Shown: one piece after another, positions 44,225 to 52,916 of the stretch
Layout of the letters: each line of letters begins with the position of its first letter
Numbering within the stretch: position 1 is the stretch's first letter
From: Pseudomonadota bacterium
GTDB taxonomy: Bacteria > Pseudomonadota > Alphaproteobacteria > Rhizobiales > Beijerinckiaceae
Reading direction: 5' to 3'
DNA: 64,000 nucleotides
Assembly (NCBI GenBank): GCA_020161575.1
Contig: JAIUNR010000002.1
Coordinates: 124,001-188,000 of the forward strand
Notes under the pieces: model-generated
Told to the model about the DNA's origin: nothing
The model's input: the letters and a program-made list of their open reading frames with translations, nothing else
The model's database searches: none
Translations under genes and position numbers: made by a program

Positions 44225-45165
44225 GACCTGCGCTCCATGAGAAGGCGGTGGAGCGTGGGCACGATGCCATCGCGCAGGAAAATCATGATGAGGATGATCA
44301 GGATACCGAGCATCAGGTGCTCATATTCATGAAAGAGCGTCAGGGCCTGCGGCAGGATAACCAGGAAGGCCGCCCCGATGATCGAACCAAACAGCGACCC
44401 CATGCCGCCCAGCACCACCATCGTGACCATCTCGACCGATTGCAGGAACCCGGCGGCATCGGGCGTGACATGCCCGTTGAGCAAAGCGAGGCAGGAGCCC
44501 GCGACCGAGGCATAGACGGCGGAAATCACGAAAACCGTCACCTTGATCCGCGCCACATCCACTCCCGCCACCCGCGCGGCGATCTCGCTGTCATGCAGCG
44601 CCCGCAGCGCGCGCCCGGTCGGGCTGGCGAGCAGGTTCTGCGCGATCGCCATGCCGATCAGCAGCAGCGTGCCGGAAATCCAGTACCAATCGCGCGGCTG
44701 GCGGATGCGCTCGCCGAAGATTTCAAGGCGCTTGACGCTCATCCCGTCCGGCCCGCCGGTCCAGCCGACTTCGTTCGCAAGGACCATCGCGACGAGCACC
44801 CCGAAACCCAATGTCGCGACGGCAAGGAAATGCCCCTTGAGCCGCAGGATCGGACGACCGATCACGAAAGCAACCAGCGCTGAAAGGACCATTCCCGCCG
44901 GCACCGCCAGCAGGACCGGCACATCGAAGCGCGCGGGCAGGATCGCGACCGCGTAAGCGCCGATGCCGACGAAACCGGCATGGCCAAGGCTCACCTGCCC
45001 CGCAAAACCAAGCAGCAGGTTGAGGCCGATCACCGCCAAGGCCGAGATGAAAACCAGCGCGCCGACACGGAAATAATAGCTTGATGGCAAGATGAGCCCG
45101 GGCAGGACAATCAACGCGGCGACAAGCGCCAGCGAAATCCAGCGATTGGCGAGAAACCGCGCCAT
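44221..45165 (-). CDS. livM: ABC transporter permease (LivM type)
   Basis: Inner-membrane permease of the HAAT family, 314 residues from the ATG at 45165; a GTG codon just before it (45168) is possible. The signature segment [25 protein letters not shown] near residue 48, read in pieces, is diagnostic for Liv[33 protein letters not shown] is the cytoplasmic coupling region. About nine helices are visible. It pairs with livH upstream, overlapping its stop by one base, and with livG downstream in ATGA. Confidence 0.93.
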   Translation of the reverse strand: MARFLANRWISLALVAALIVLPGLILPSSYYFRVGALVFISALAVIGLNLLLGFAGQVSLGHAGFVGIGAYAVAILPARFDVPVLLAVPAGMVLSALVAFVIGRPILRLKGHFLAVATLGFGVLVAMVLANEVGWTGGPDGMSVKRLEIFGERIRQPRDWYWISGTLLLIGMAIAQNLLASPTGRALRALHDSEIAARVAGVDVARIKVTVFVISAVYASVAGSCLALLNGHVTPDAAGFLQSVEMVTMVVLGGMGSLFGSIIGAAFLVILPQALTLFHEYEHLMLGILIILIMIFLRDGIVPTLHRLLMERRS

Positions 45166-46040
45166 CACACGCGCTCCGCCTGCGCGCGGCCGAACAAGCC
45201 GTTGGGCATGACCAGCAGCACGCCGATCATCACGAGAAAGGCAATCGCATCCTTATAGGTCGAGGTGAGATAGCCGGCGGCGAACGCCTCGCAGAGCCCG
45301 AGGATCAGCCCGCCCGCGACGGCGCCGGTCGCGCTGCCAAGCCCGCCCAGCACGAGCGCCGCAAACCCTTTCAGCGCCAGCAAGGTGCCGACATCGTAGC
45401 TGGTGAGCGTGATCGGGGTGACGAGAATGCCCGCAAGCGCGCCGATAGCGGCTGAGAGCAGGAAGGACAGTCCGGTCACGAAGCCGGTATTGATCCCCAC
45501 GAGCTTGGCCGCAAAGCGGTTCGCGGCGGTCGCGAGAACGGCCTTGCCCAGCAGGGTGCGTTCGAAGAACAGCGTCACCGCCAGGACGATGAGCGCGGCA
45601 CCGCCGATCACCCAGAAAGCCTGCGGGACGATCGAAGCGCCGAGGATATTGACCGGCGCCTCGCCCGAAAAGCCGGGCAGCTTGTGGAACTGCTTGTCGA
45701 ACAGCACCTGCGCCAGCCCACGAATGGCGAAGGCGCCGCCGATCGTGATGATGATCAGTACGACGGGGGATGCCCCGCGCGCCGGCTCGATGGCGAGGCG
45801 GTGAAGCGCGACACCCACCAGCATGGCCGCAATCACCGCGACCAGCCCCGCGACCGGCAGCGGCAAACCGGCAGCCAGCGCGAAGACGCTGACCATCCCG
45901 CCGATCATCACGAACTCGCCTTGCGCGAAATTCACGACATCCGAAGCGTTGTAGATGATGGTGAAACCCAGCGCGACAAGCGCATAGATCGCGCCCACCG
46001 TGAGCCCCGACATCGAGAATTGCAGGAAGGAAGCGAGCAT
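45165..46040 (-). CDS. livH: ABC transporter permease (LivH type)
   Basis: Inner-membrane permease, 291 residues from the ATG at 46040, which has a G-rich ribosome site; an in-frame ATG at 46058 would add six residues. LivH signatures are GLTVGAIYALVALGFTIIYNASDVVNFAQGEF, read in pieces, near the N-terminus and LAALGGLGS-like AALVLGGLGSATGAVAGG toward the C-terminus. The coupling loop contains ATAANRFAAKLVGINTGFV. It is the first permease gene after the binding protein, from which it is separated by an 86-base gap containing a stem-loop. Confidence 0.93.
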   Translation of the reverse strand: MLASFLQFSMSGLTVGAIYALVALGFTIIYNASDVVNFAQGEFVMIGGMVSVFALAAGLPLPVAGLVAVIAAMLVGVALHRLAIEPARGASPVVLIIITIGGAFAIRGLAQVLFDKQFHKLPGFSGEAPVNILGASIVPQAFWVIGGAALIVLAVTLFFERTLLGKAVLATAANRFAAKLVGINTGFVTGLSFLLSAAIGALAGILVTPITLTSYDVGTLLALKGFAALVLGGLGSATGAVAGGLILGLCEAFAAGYLTSTYKDAIAFLVMIGVLLVMPNGLFGRAQAERV

Positions 46041-46094
46041 CGTTGCCCCCGGCGCCATCGGAAGGAAACCCGGCGCAAAGGCCGGAGGGAAAGC

Positions 46095-46117
46095 GGGCGC
46101 GGCCGATCACCGCGCCC
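46095..46117 (-). other. Intercistronic stem-loop between the binding-protein gene and livH
   Basis: Perfect arms GGGCGCGG / CCGCGCCC with a 7-base loop, 9 bases after the binding-protein stop codon. It is arranged like the stem-loop after oppA and the one after the binding protein at 1400-3187. It probably favours higher expression of the binding protein than of the permeases. No T-run. Confidence 0.6.
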
Positions 46118-46126
46118 TGTCGACGC

Positions 46127-47266
46127 TCAATCGGCGAGCGCCCAGTTGCCGTTCTTGATTTCAAGCATCTTGAACGCGCTCAGCTCGAGGCCCATGTGGT
46201 CCGTGGCGCTCATGTTGAAGATGCCCGCCGTGCCCATGAAGCCCTTGGTCTTCTCGATCTCGTCGCGGATCTTCTTGGAGTCAGCGCCGCCCGCGCGCTC
46301 GATGGCGCCGACAAGGATCATCAGCCCGTCATAGGCGTGACCGCCGAAGGTCGAGACCGGCTGCTTTGTCGCCTCTTCGAACTTCTTCTTGTAGGCGAGC
46401 GCAACCGGCTTCTGCGGATCGCTGTCCGGCAGGATATCCGCAACCAGCAGAGCAGCCGCCGGCAGACGCACGCCATTGGCAGCCTCGCCGGCAAGCTCGA
46501 TGAACTGCTTCGAGGCCACGCCATGGCTCTGGTAGAGTGGCAGGTTGATGCCGAGCTGCTTGTAATTGCGCGTCACGATGGCGGGCCCCTGGCCGAAACC
46601 GGGGTTGATCACCGCCTGCATGCCCGCCTTGGCCCTCAGATTGGTGAGCTGCGGCGTCATGTCGGTATCGCGCGGTCCATAGGTCTCCTCGCCGAGGATC
46701 TCGATCCCGAATTTGGCATTCACCTTCACGCATTCGTCGCGCATGGATTTGCCGAACCCATCGGTGCCGGAAATCATGCCGATCTTGGTGAAACCGCGCT
46801 TCTTCATGTCCTCGAAGATCTTCTCGCAGGCCATGCGATCCGTATGCGGGGTCTTGAACACGTATTTCTTCACCGGCTCGACGATCACCACCGCCCCGGC
46901 GAGCGAGATGAACGGCACCTGCGCATCGTCAAAAGCCGGCCCCATCGCCATGGAGGTGCCGGTCGTCGTGCCGCCGACCATCGCGACGACCTTGTCTTCC
47001 TCGATGAGGCGGGTGGCGAAGGTGCGCGCCTTGTTGGCATCGCCGCCATCATCATAGACGACGAGCTGAAGCTTCTTGCCCTTCACGCCACCCTTGGCGT
47101 TGATCTCGTCGACATACATCTTGAGAGTTTTTTCCTCGGGCTCCCCGAGGAAGGATGCCGGCCCCGTCACCGACAGGACGGCGCCGATCTTGATATCCTG
47201 CGCATTGGCCGCCGAGGCGCCGAGCAAGGCGAGCGAAGCGGCAATTCCGGTAAATGTCTTCATCAT
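46127..47266 (-). CDS. ABC transporter substrate-binding protein (LivK type), phenylacetate island
   Basis: Periplasmic binding protein of the HAAT family, 379 residues from the ATG at 47266, which has GGAGG 6 bases upstream. The signal peptide is MMKTFTGIAASLALLGASAA, then NAQ. The mature start DIKIGAVLSVTGPASFLGEPE and YDDGGDANKARTFATRLIEED are typical of LivK/aromatic-binding homologues. It is the first gene of the leftward importer operon and is divergent from paaG, with an operator between them. This arrangement suggests it binds phenylacetate or a related aromatic acid; direct evidence is lacking. Confidence 0.91.
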   Translation of the reverse strand: MMKTFTGIAASLALLGASAANAQDIKIGAVLSVTGPASFLGEPEEKTLKMYVDEINAKGGVKGKKLQLVVYDDGGDANKARTFATRLIEEDKVVAMVGGTTTGTSMAMGPAFDDAQVPFISLAGAVVIVEPVKKYVFKTPHTDRMACEKIFEDMKKRGFTKIGMISGTDGFGKSMRDECVKVNAKFGIEILGEETYGPRDTDMTPQLTNLRAKAGMQAVINPGFGQGPAIVTRNYKQLGINLPLYQSHGVASKQFIELAGEAANGVRLPAAALLVADILPDSDPQKPVALAYKKKFEEATKQPVSTFGGHAYDGLMILVGAIERAGGADSKKIRDEIEKTKGFMGTAGIFNMSATDHMGLELSAFKMLEIKNGNWALAD

Positions 47267-47323
47267 GGCGTTCCTCCACGCATGAGCCCGCGATCTGACG
47301 TCTTTTCGGCTCTCATTTATTAA

Positions 47324-47342
47324 TTGACCAAATGGACGGTAA
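47324..47342. promoter_or_regulatory. Paa operator 2, importer/paaG divergent promoter
   Basis: TTGACCAAATGGACGGTAA on the plus strand matches the operator before paaZ (minus-strand reading) in the ACC..AATGG.CGGT.AA pattern. It lies midway between the divergent starts of the binding-protein gene (47266) and paaG (47393), so one bound dimer could control both transcripts. Palindromy is weaker than in site 1 (ACC...GGT arms). Confidence 0.6.
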
Positions 47343-47392
47343 ATGCAAGTCTGCGCCAACAAAAAAGCAAGACGCGACGAAGGGAGGATAAA

Positions 47393-48178
47393 GTGAGCGA
47401 AACGGTTCTGGTCTCGCAGGAGAAAGGTGTCCTGCGCCTCACGCTCAACCGCCCGGACAGGCTCAACAGCTTCACCGTGGAAATGCATGCCGCGCTGGCC
47501 GCCGCCTTTGAGCGCGCCGCGACGGATTCAGCCTGCCACGCGGTGCTGCTCACCGGCGCCGGGCGCGGCTTTTGCGCGGGGCAGGACCTCTCTGACCGCG
47601 CGGTGGCGCCGGGCGCGGAAAAGCGCGATCTCGGGGAGAGCCTGGAATTGCGCTACAACCCGCTGGTGCGGCGGATGCGCGCGCTGAAAAAGCCGATCGT
47701 CGTCGCCGTCAATGGCGTCGCGGCCGGCGCGGGCGCGAATATCGCGCTTCATGGCGATATCGTCCTCGCGGGAAAAAGCGCGAAATTCATCCAGTCCTTC
47801 GCGAAGATCGGCCTTCTTCCCGATTCCGGCGGCACCTGGACATTGACACGCCTGCTTGGCGAAGCTCGCGCCAAGGCGCTGGCGATCCTCGCCGAACCTC
47901 TTTCCGCGGAGAAAGCCGCTGAATGGGGGCTGATATGGAAAGCCGTGGACGACGACAAGCTGATGGAGGAAGCCGGCGCGCTCGCAAGCCACCTCGCCGC
48001 GCAACCCACCGGCGCCATCGCCGAGATCAAAGCCGCGATCCACGCCGCCGCGACCAACAGCCTCGATTCCCAGCTCGATATCGAGCGCGATGCGCAAAGA
48101 AGGCTTGGGTATTCCGATGACTACGCTGAAGGCGTCGCGGCCTTTCTCGAAAAGCGCGCACCGAATTTCAGGGGCTGA
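47393..48178 (+). CDS. paaG: 2-(1,2-epoxy-1,2-dihydrophenyl)acetyl-CoA isomerase (PaaG)
   Basis: Crotonase-family enzyme converting ring-1,2-epoxyphenylacetyl-CoA to oxepin-CoA, 261 residues. The start is the GTG at 47393 after GGGAGGATAAA; the frame is open upstream but runs into the operator. Motifs are AGRGFCAGQDLSDR (oxyanion hole), VAVNGVAAGAGANIALHGDI and the catalytic Asp in GLLPDSGGTWTL, characteristic of PaaG. The C-terminus ends FLEKRAPNFRG, typical. It is followed by paaI after 3 bases and then by paaK and the TetR gene in one unit. Confidence 0.94.
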   Translation: MSETVLVSQEKGVLRLTLNRPDRLNSFTVEMHAALAAAFERAATDSACHAVLLTGAGRGFCAGQDLSDRAVAPGAEKRDLGESLELRYNPLVRRMRALKKPIVVAVNGVAAGAGANIALHGDIVLAGKSAKFIQSFAKIGLLPDSGGTWTLTRLLGEARAKALAILAEPLSAEKAAEWGLIWKAVDDDKLMEEAGALASHLAAQPTGAIAEIKAAIHAAATNSLDSQLDIERDAQRRLGYSDDYAEGVAAFLEKRAPNFRG

Positions 48179-48181
48179 ATC

Positions 48182-48619
48182 ATGTCTTCACATAGCAAGG
48201 AAGAAATCGCCCGCCTCTCCGCAAAGGCCATGTGGGAGGAGGACAATGCCAGCCAGGGCTTGGGCATGGAACTCGTTTCCGTCGCCCCCGGCCACGCCGT
48301 GATCGCCATGACGATCACCAAGGCGATGACCAATGGCCACGGAACCTGCCATGGCGGCTACATCTTCACGCTCGCCGACAGCGCCTTCGCCTTCGCCTGC
48401 AACAGCCATGGGCAGCGCGCGGTAGCGCAACATTGCTCGGTGAGCTTCATCGCGCCGGGGCGCCTCGGCATGCGACTGATCGCAGAGGGCATCGAGCGCC
48501 AGCGCTCCGAGCGCTCGGGCATCACCGATGTCACGGTGCGCGACGACGCCGGCAACATTATCGCCGAATTCCGCGGCAATTCCCGCACCGTTCCCGGTTC
48601 CCTCCTGCCTGCCGAGTGA
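48182..48619 (+). CDS. paaI: Hydroxyphenylacetyl-CoA thioesterase (PaaI)
   Basis: Hotdog-fold thioesterase of 145 residues that removes CoA from dead-end hydroxyphenylacetyl-CoA and so prevents CoA depletion. The PaaI signature is complete: NGHGTCHGGYIFTLADSAFAFACNS, read in pieces, near residue 42, including the Asp in LADSAFA. It is followed by AVAQHCSVSFIAPGR. It lies 3 bases after paaG and 4 bases before paaK, on the same strand. Confidence 0.94.
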   Translation: MSSHSKEEIARLSAKAMWEEDNASQGLGMELVSVAPGHAVIAMTITKAMTNGHGTCHGGYIFTLADSAFAFACNSHGQRAVAQHCSVSFIAPGRLGMRLIAEGIERQRSERSGITDVTVRDDAGNIIAEFRGNSRTVPGSLLPAE

Positions 48620-48623
48620 GACC

Positions 48624-49928
48624 ATGCTCGACCTGACCCCTTCCCGCGCCTCTCTCGATCCGATCGAAATCGCCTCGCGCGACGAGATCGCCACCTTGCA
48701 GCTCAAGCGCCTCAAGACAACGCTGAGGCACGCTTATGAAAACGTGCCGCATTACCGCAAGAGCTTCGATGCGGCTGGCGTCCATCCCGATGATTGCCGC
48801 TCTCTCGCGGATCTGGCGAAATTCCCCTTCACCTCGAAGGCGGATCTGCGCGACAATTATCCCTTCGGCATGTTCGCCGTGCCGCGCGAGCAGGTCGCGC
48901 GGGTCCATGCCTCTTCGGGCACGACGGGACGGCCCACGGTTGTCGGTTATACGAAGAACGATATCGAGACCTGGTCCGAGGTCGTGGCGCGCTCGATCCG
49001 CGCCGCGGGCGGGCGTCCGGGCATGATCTGCCATATCGCCTATGGCTATGGGTTGTTCACTGGCGGTCTTGGCGCGCATTACGGCGCCGAGAAGCTGGGC
49101 TGCACCGTGGTGCCGATTTCCGGCGGCATGACGGAGCGGCAGATCCAGCTTATCGAGGATTTCCGCCCCGACATCATCATGGTGACGCCGAGCTACATGC
49201 TCGCGCTCCTCGATGAATTCAACCGGCGCGGGATTGATCCGCGCAAGACCTCGCTGAAAATCGGCATTTTCGGCGCGGAACCCTGGACCAATGCCATGCG
49301 CTCGGAGATCGAGCAGGCTTTCGACATGCATGCCGTGGATATCTATGGCCTCTCAGAAGTGATGGGGCCCGGCGTCGCCAATGAATGCGTCGAGACCAAG
49401 GACGGGCTGCACATCTGGGAAGACCATTTCTACCCCGAGATCATCGACCCCGAAACCGGCGCCGTGCTCCCCGACGGAGAAAAGGGCGAGCTGGTTTTCA
49501 CCTCGCTCACCAAGGAGGCGATGCCGGTGATCCGCTATCGCACCCGCGACCTCACGCGCCTGCTGCCGGGCACCGCGCGGACGATGCGGCGCATGGAAAA
49601 GGTTACGGGACGCACCGATGACATGATGATCATCCGTGGCGTCAACGTCTTCCCCAGCCAGATCGAAGAGAAGCTGTTGACGCTCGAAGCGCTCTCCGCC
49701 CATTACCAGATCATCCTCACGCGCAAGGGGCGCATGGACGAGATGGAAGTGAAGGTCGAAGCCCGGGTCAATGCCGGCGATGCCGCCGCTGAAGCCGGGC
49801 GCGAACTCGCGCACCGGATCAAGGCGACAATCGGCATTTCCGCGCGCGTCAGCGTGCACGAGCCGGATGGGATCGAGCGTTCACAAGGCAAGGCGAAACG
49901 CATCGTCGACCTTCGCCCGAAGGAGTAG
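48624..49928 (+). CDS. paaK: Phenylacetate--CoA ligase (PaaK)
   Basis: Activates phenylacetate to phenylacetyl-CoA with ATP, the entry step of the pathway. The 434-residue protein starts at the ATG at 48624; the frame upstream lies over paaI. Adenylation motifs are SSGTTGRPTVVGYT near residue 95, FGAEPWTNAMR, YGLSEVMGPGVANEC near residue 240 and the hinge GRTDDMMIIRGVNVFPSQIEE near residue 332. The last motif is characteristic of PaaK. The TetR gene follows after 2 bases. Confidence 0.95.
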   Translation: MLDLTPSRASLDPIEIASRDEIATLQLKRLKTTLRHAYENVPHYRKSFDAAGVHPDDCRSLADLAKFPFTSKADLRDNYPFGMFAVPREQVARVHASSGTTGRPTVVGYTKNDIETWSEVVARSIRAAGGRPGMICHIAYGYGLFTGGLGAHYGAEKLGCTVVPISGGMTERQIQLIEDFRPDIIMVTPSYMLALLDEFNRRGIDPRKTSLKIGIFGAEPWTNAMRSEIEQAFDMHAVDIYGLSEVMGPGVANECVETKDGLHIWEDHFYPEIIDPETGAVLPDGEKGELVFTSLTKEAMPVIRYRTRDLTRLLPGTARTMRRMEKVTGRTDDMMIIRGVNVFPSQIEEKLLTLEALSAHYQIILTRKGRMDEMEVKVEARVNAGDAAAEAGRELAHRIKATIGISARVSVHEPDGIERSQGKAKRIVDLRPKE

Positions 49929-49930
49929 AA

Positions 49931-50518
49931 ATGGCCCGCCCGCGCGCCGCCGATTACGATGACAAACGCCTCGCGATTTTGCGCGGGGCGGCGAGCCTTT
50001 TCGCCAATCAGGGTTTTGACCGCACCTCGATGACCGAGATCGCGCAGGCGCTTGGCGTGTCCAAGGCCTTATTCTACCATTATTATCGCTCGAAAGACGA
50101 CTTGCTCTTCGACATCATCCGCTCGCATCTCGTGGAGCTGGTGGAGGCGACCGAGGCCGCGGATGATGCGGCGCTGGCGCCGCGCGAGCGCCTCTCCAGC
50201 GTGATCGCCGCCATTCTCGACTGCTATCGCCACGCCGATGACGAGCACAAGATCCAGATCGGGCATCTCGGCCGCCTCTCCGACGCCCAGCAAGGCGAGT
50301 TGAAGGGGCTGGAACGGCGTCTGGTGGAAGTGCTGGCCGGGATCGTCGCCGCGCTCAATCCGAAGCTGGAAAGACGGTTGATCAAGCCGCTCACCATGTC
50401 GCTCTTCGGCACGCTGAACTGGAAATACATGTGGTTCCGTGACGGCGGCCCCGTAAGCCACGAGGATTACGTGCAGCTCGTCACGCAGCTTTTCACAACC
50501 GGCTTCGAGGGAATGTGA
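49931..50518 (+). CDS. TetR/AcrR family regulator, probable PaaR
   Basis: Regulator of 195 residues. The N-terminal helix-turn-helix spans residues about 10-60: AILRGAASLFANQGFDRTSMTEIAQALGVSKALFYHYYRSKDDLLFDII, read in pieces, a textbook TetR sequence. The C-terminal region is helical and probably binds a CoA thioester such as phenylacetyl-CoA, as for known TetR-type Paa regulators. It is the last gene of the paaG-I-K unit, whose promoter carries one of the two matching palindromes, so autoregulation is likely. It is convergent with paaE, 12 bases away. Confidence 0.88.
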   Translation: MARPRAADYDDKRLAILRGAASLFANQGFDRTSMTEIAQALGVSKALFYHYYRSKDDLLFDIIRSHLVELVEATEAADDAALAPRERLSSVIAAILDCYRHADDEHKIQIGHLGRLSDAQQGELKGLERRLVEVLAGIVAALNPKLERRLIKPLTMSLFGTLNWKYMWFRDGGPVSHEDYVQLVTQLFTTGFEGM

Positions 50519-50530
50519 GCGTGCTGCCGC

Positions 50531-51601
50531 TCACATATGGTCGAAATTCACCTTGAGCACCGGCGTTTTCGGCAAGCTCTGGCAGCCGAGCACGAAATTT
50601 GCCTCCAGCTCCCAGGGTTCGAGCGAGTAATTGATCGCCATCTCGGCCTCCCCCTCCTCCACCTTGCAGCGGCAGGTGCAGCACATGCCGCCCTTGCAGG
50701 AATAGGGAAGGTCGATCCCCGCGCGCGCGGCGGCATCGATGATATTCTCATCGCTTGAGAGCAGATCGAAGCGATGCGCCTTGCCGTCCAGCACGGCCGT
50801 GACATCCGCGACCACGCGCGCCTCACCCGCCACATCCGCCTTGGGCTTGAAGGATTTGCGCTTCTCCGAGGGCGTGAACAACTCGGACCGGATCTTCTCC
50901 GCCGGAATGCCGAGTTCCGGGAGCACGGCCTTCATCTCCGCGACCATCGCCTCCGGCCCGCACAGGAAGGCTTCGTCGATATCGGCGAAATCGATGACCC
51001 CGCTGGCGAGCACACGGATCTTGTCCCCCGTGACGCGCCCCTGCAGCAGCTCGATATCCTGCGCCTCGCGCGAGAGCAGGTGCACGACCGAGAAACGCCC
51101 GAGATAGACGTTCTTGAGATCCTCGATCTCCTCCGCGAACATCACCGAGAGGGAAGTGCGGTTGCCGAAGATCAGCGTCACGCGGGCGGCGGCATCGCGC
51201 GCCAGCGCACTCTTCGCGATCGAGAGGATCGGCGTGATGCCTGAGCCGGCCGCGATGCCGAGCAGGTGCCGCCCCTGCCCTTCGGAAGGCGTGAAGCGCC
51301 CCTCGGGCGGCATGACCTCGATGACATCGCCGGGTTTCAGATTCTCGTTGGCATAGGTCGAGAAAGCACCACCCTCGACCTTCTTGATCCCCACGCGCAG
51401 CACGCCGTCATCCACGCCCGAGCAGATCGAATAGGAGCGACGGATATCCTCGCCATCGATCGTGGCGCGCAAGGTGAGATACTGGCCAGGCCGGAACGCG
51501 AATTGCGGTTTCAACGCATCCGGCACGGCGAGACGAAGGGAGACGGAATCGCGCGTCTCGCGGCGGATTTCCTCGATCTTCAGCGGGTGGAACCGGCTCA
51601 T
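50531..51601 (-). CDS. paaE: 1,2-phenylacetyl-CoA epoxidase, reductase subunit PaaE
   Basis: NADPH-dependent reductase feeding electrons to the diiron oxygenase PaaABC. The 356-residue protein starts at the ATG at 51601; the longer frame upstream covers paaD. Domains in order are an FAD-binding barrel (FRPGQYLTL, RRSYSICSG), an NAD-binding domain (GIAAGSGITPILS, AFLCGPEAMV) and a C-terminal plant-type [2Fe-2S] ferredoxin domain. The ferredoxin ligands lie in CKGGMCCTC plus the last Cys in LGCQS. It is the last gene of the paaABCDE operon. Confidence 0.95.
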   Translation of the reverse strand: MSRFHPLKIEEIRRETRDSVSLRLAVPDALKPQFAFRPGQYLTLRATIDGEDIRRSYSICSGVDDGVLRVGIKKVEGGAFSTYANENLKPGDVIEVMPPEGRFTPSEGQGRHLLGIAAGSGITPILSIAKSALARDAAARVTLIFGNRTSLSVMFAEEIEDLKNVYLGRFSVVHLLSREAQDIELLQGRVTGDKIRVLASGVIDFADIDEAFLCGPEAMVAEMKAVLPELGIPAEKIRSELFTPSEKRKSFKPKADVAGEARVVADVTAVLDGKAHRFDLLSSDENIIDAAARAGIDLPYSCKGGMCCTCRCKVEEGEAEMAINYSLEPWELEANFVLGCQSLPKTPVLKVNFDHM

Positions 51602-51620
51602 GGCTGAAATCCCTGTAGAA

Positions 51621-52145
51621 TCAGATACATTTAAAGGCGTCGAAGGGTTCGAGGCAGCTCTCGCAGCGCCAATGCGCCTTGCAGGCGGTGGAGCCGAATT
51701 CGCTGACTTTGACGGTCTTGGTCGAGCCGCAACGCGGGCAGGCAAGCGGATTATCCTCGCCGAACAACGCCCGGCGGGAGGCGCGCGCCGCCGGCGGCGC
51801 GATCCCGTAGGCAGCAAGTTTCTCGCGCCCGCGCGCGGTCATCCAATCGGTTGTCCAGGCCGGAGAGAGCACGTTGCGGATACGTGCCTTCGGGAAACCC
51901 GCACTGGCCAGGGCCGCCTGAAGATCGAGCGCCATCGCGCCCATCGCCGGGCAGCCGGAATAGGTCGGCGTGATCGCAACCTCGATCTCGCCGTCGGCCG
52001 CGATCGCGACCTCGCGGATCACGCCGAGATCATCGAGTGTCAGTACAGGAATTTCCGGATCGCAGACCGAGGCGATCGCCGCACGGGCACGCGCGATCCG
52101 AAGATCGGCGGTCACGGCACCGGCGATGACGAGCCCCGCCTCCAT
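51621..52145 (-). CDS. paaD: 1,2-phenylacetyl-CoA epoxidase maturation subunit PaaD
   Basis: Small accessory protein of the epoxidase, 174 residues from the ATG at 52145. The N-terminal DUF59/MIP18-like domain has SVCDPEIPVLTLDDLGVIR and PTYSGCPAMGAMA, a conserved Cys in the family linked to iron-sulfur or diiron assembly. The C-terminus is a zinc-ribbon-like segment with CPRCG and CESC and a final FDAFKCI, all typical of PaaD. It lies 4 bases after paaC and 19 bases before paaE. Confidence 0.93.
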   Translation of the reverse strand: MEAGLVIAGAVTADLRIARARAAIASVCDPEIPVLTLDDLGVIREVAIAADGEIEVAITPTYSGCPAMGAMALDLQAALASAGFPKARIRNVLSPAWTTDWMTARGREKLAAYGIAPPAARASRRALFGEDNPLACPRCGSTKTVKVSEFGSTACKAHWRCESCLEPFDAFKCI

Positions 52146-52149
52146 CCGG

Positions 52150-52905
52150 TCACCACTCGGCGCCGGGATGGGCACGGTGCAACACCTGCATTTCCGCCAG
52201 CATCGGACCGAGATGCTCGCTATGGAGCCCCTCGCGTCCGCCGCGATGTGCATGGGACACCTTCGGAAGCGCCAGCGTCGCCTCGTCGAGGATTTCTCCC
52301 AGCGCCTTGTCGAAAGCCGGGCGGATCTTCGCGGGATCCACCGCGATCCCCGCCTCGATGAGCGCACGATCCCCGGCATCGACCTCGAAAAGCTCGTCGA
52401 TATAGATGACGAGATCATCAAGCGCGGCTTTCGCACGGGCATGGCTCTCCTCGGTGCCGTCGCCGAGGCGGATCACCCATTCCCCGGCATGGCGGAGGTG
52501 ATAGGCCATCTCCTTCTCGGCCTTGGCGCCGATGGCGGCGAGTGTTTCGTCCTTCGAGCCGGCAAGCGCGGCATAGAAAGGCTGCGCATAGGCGGCAAAG
52601 AAAAGCTGGCGCACCATGGTCGCGGCGAAATCACCATTGGGCTGTTCCACCAAGAGCACATTGAGGAATGCTCGGTCATCGCGCAGGAAGGCGAAATCAT
52701 CCTCGCGGCGCCCCTTGCCCTCGATCTTGGCGGCGTAGTCATAGAGCATCCGCGCCTGTCCGACGAGGTCGAGCGCAAGATTGGCGAGCGCGATCTCCTC
52801 TTCGAGCGTCGGCGCATGCGCCGTCCATTCCGAGAGGCGATGGCCGAGCACCAGCGCGTTGTCGGCGAGGCGCAGCGTATAGGTGAGAAGCGGGGTCGGG
52901 GTCAT
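52150..52905 (-). CDS. paaC: 1,2-phenylacetyl-CoA epoxidase, structural subunit PaaC
   Basis: Structural partner of the PaaA oxygenase subunit, a ferritin-like helical protein of 251 residues. Family segments are YTLRLADNALVLGHRLSEW near the N-terminus, EEEIALANLALDLVGQARMLYDYAA, VEQPNGDFAATMVRQLFF and KAEKEMAYHLRHAGEWVIRLGDGT. I take the ATG at 52905, with GAGG 6 bases before it; a GTG at 52920 overlapping the paaB end is an alternative. Its end is 4 bases from paaD. Confidence 0.95.
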   Translation of the reverse strand: MTPTPLLTYTLRLADNALVLGHRLSEWTAHAPTLEEEIALANLALDLVGQARMLYDYAAKIEGKGRREDDFAFLRDDRAFLNVLLVEQPNGDFAATMVRQLFFAAYAQPFYAALAGSKDETLAAIGAKAEKEMAYHLRHAGEWVIRLGDGTEESHARAKAALDDLVIYIDELFEVDAGDRALIEAGIAVDPAKIRPAFDKALGEILDEATLALPKVSHAHRGGREGLHSEHLGPMLAEMQVLHRAHPGAEW

Positions 52906-52916
52906 AAGCGCCTCGC

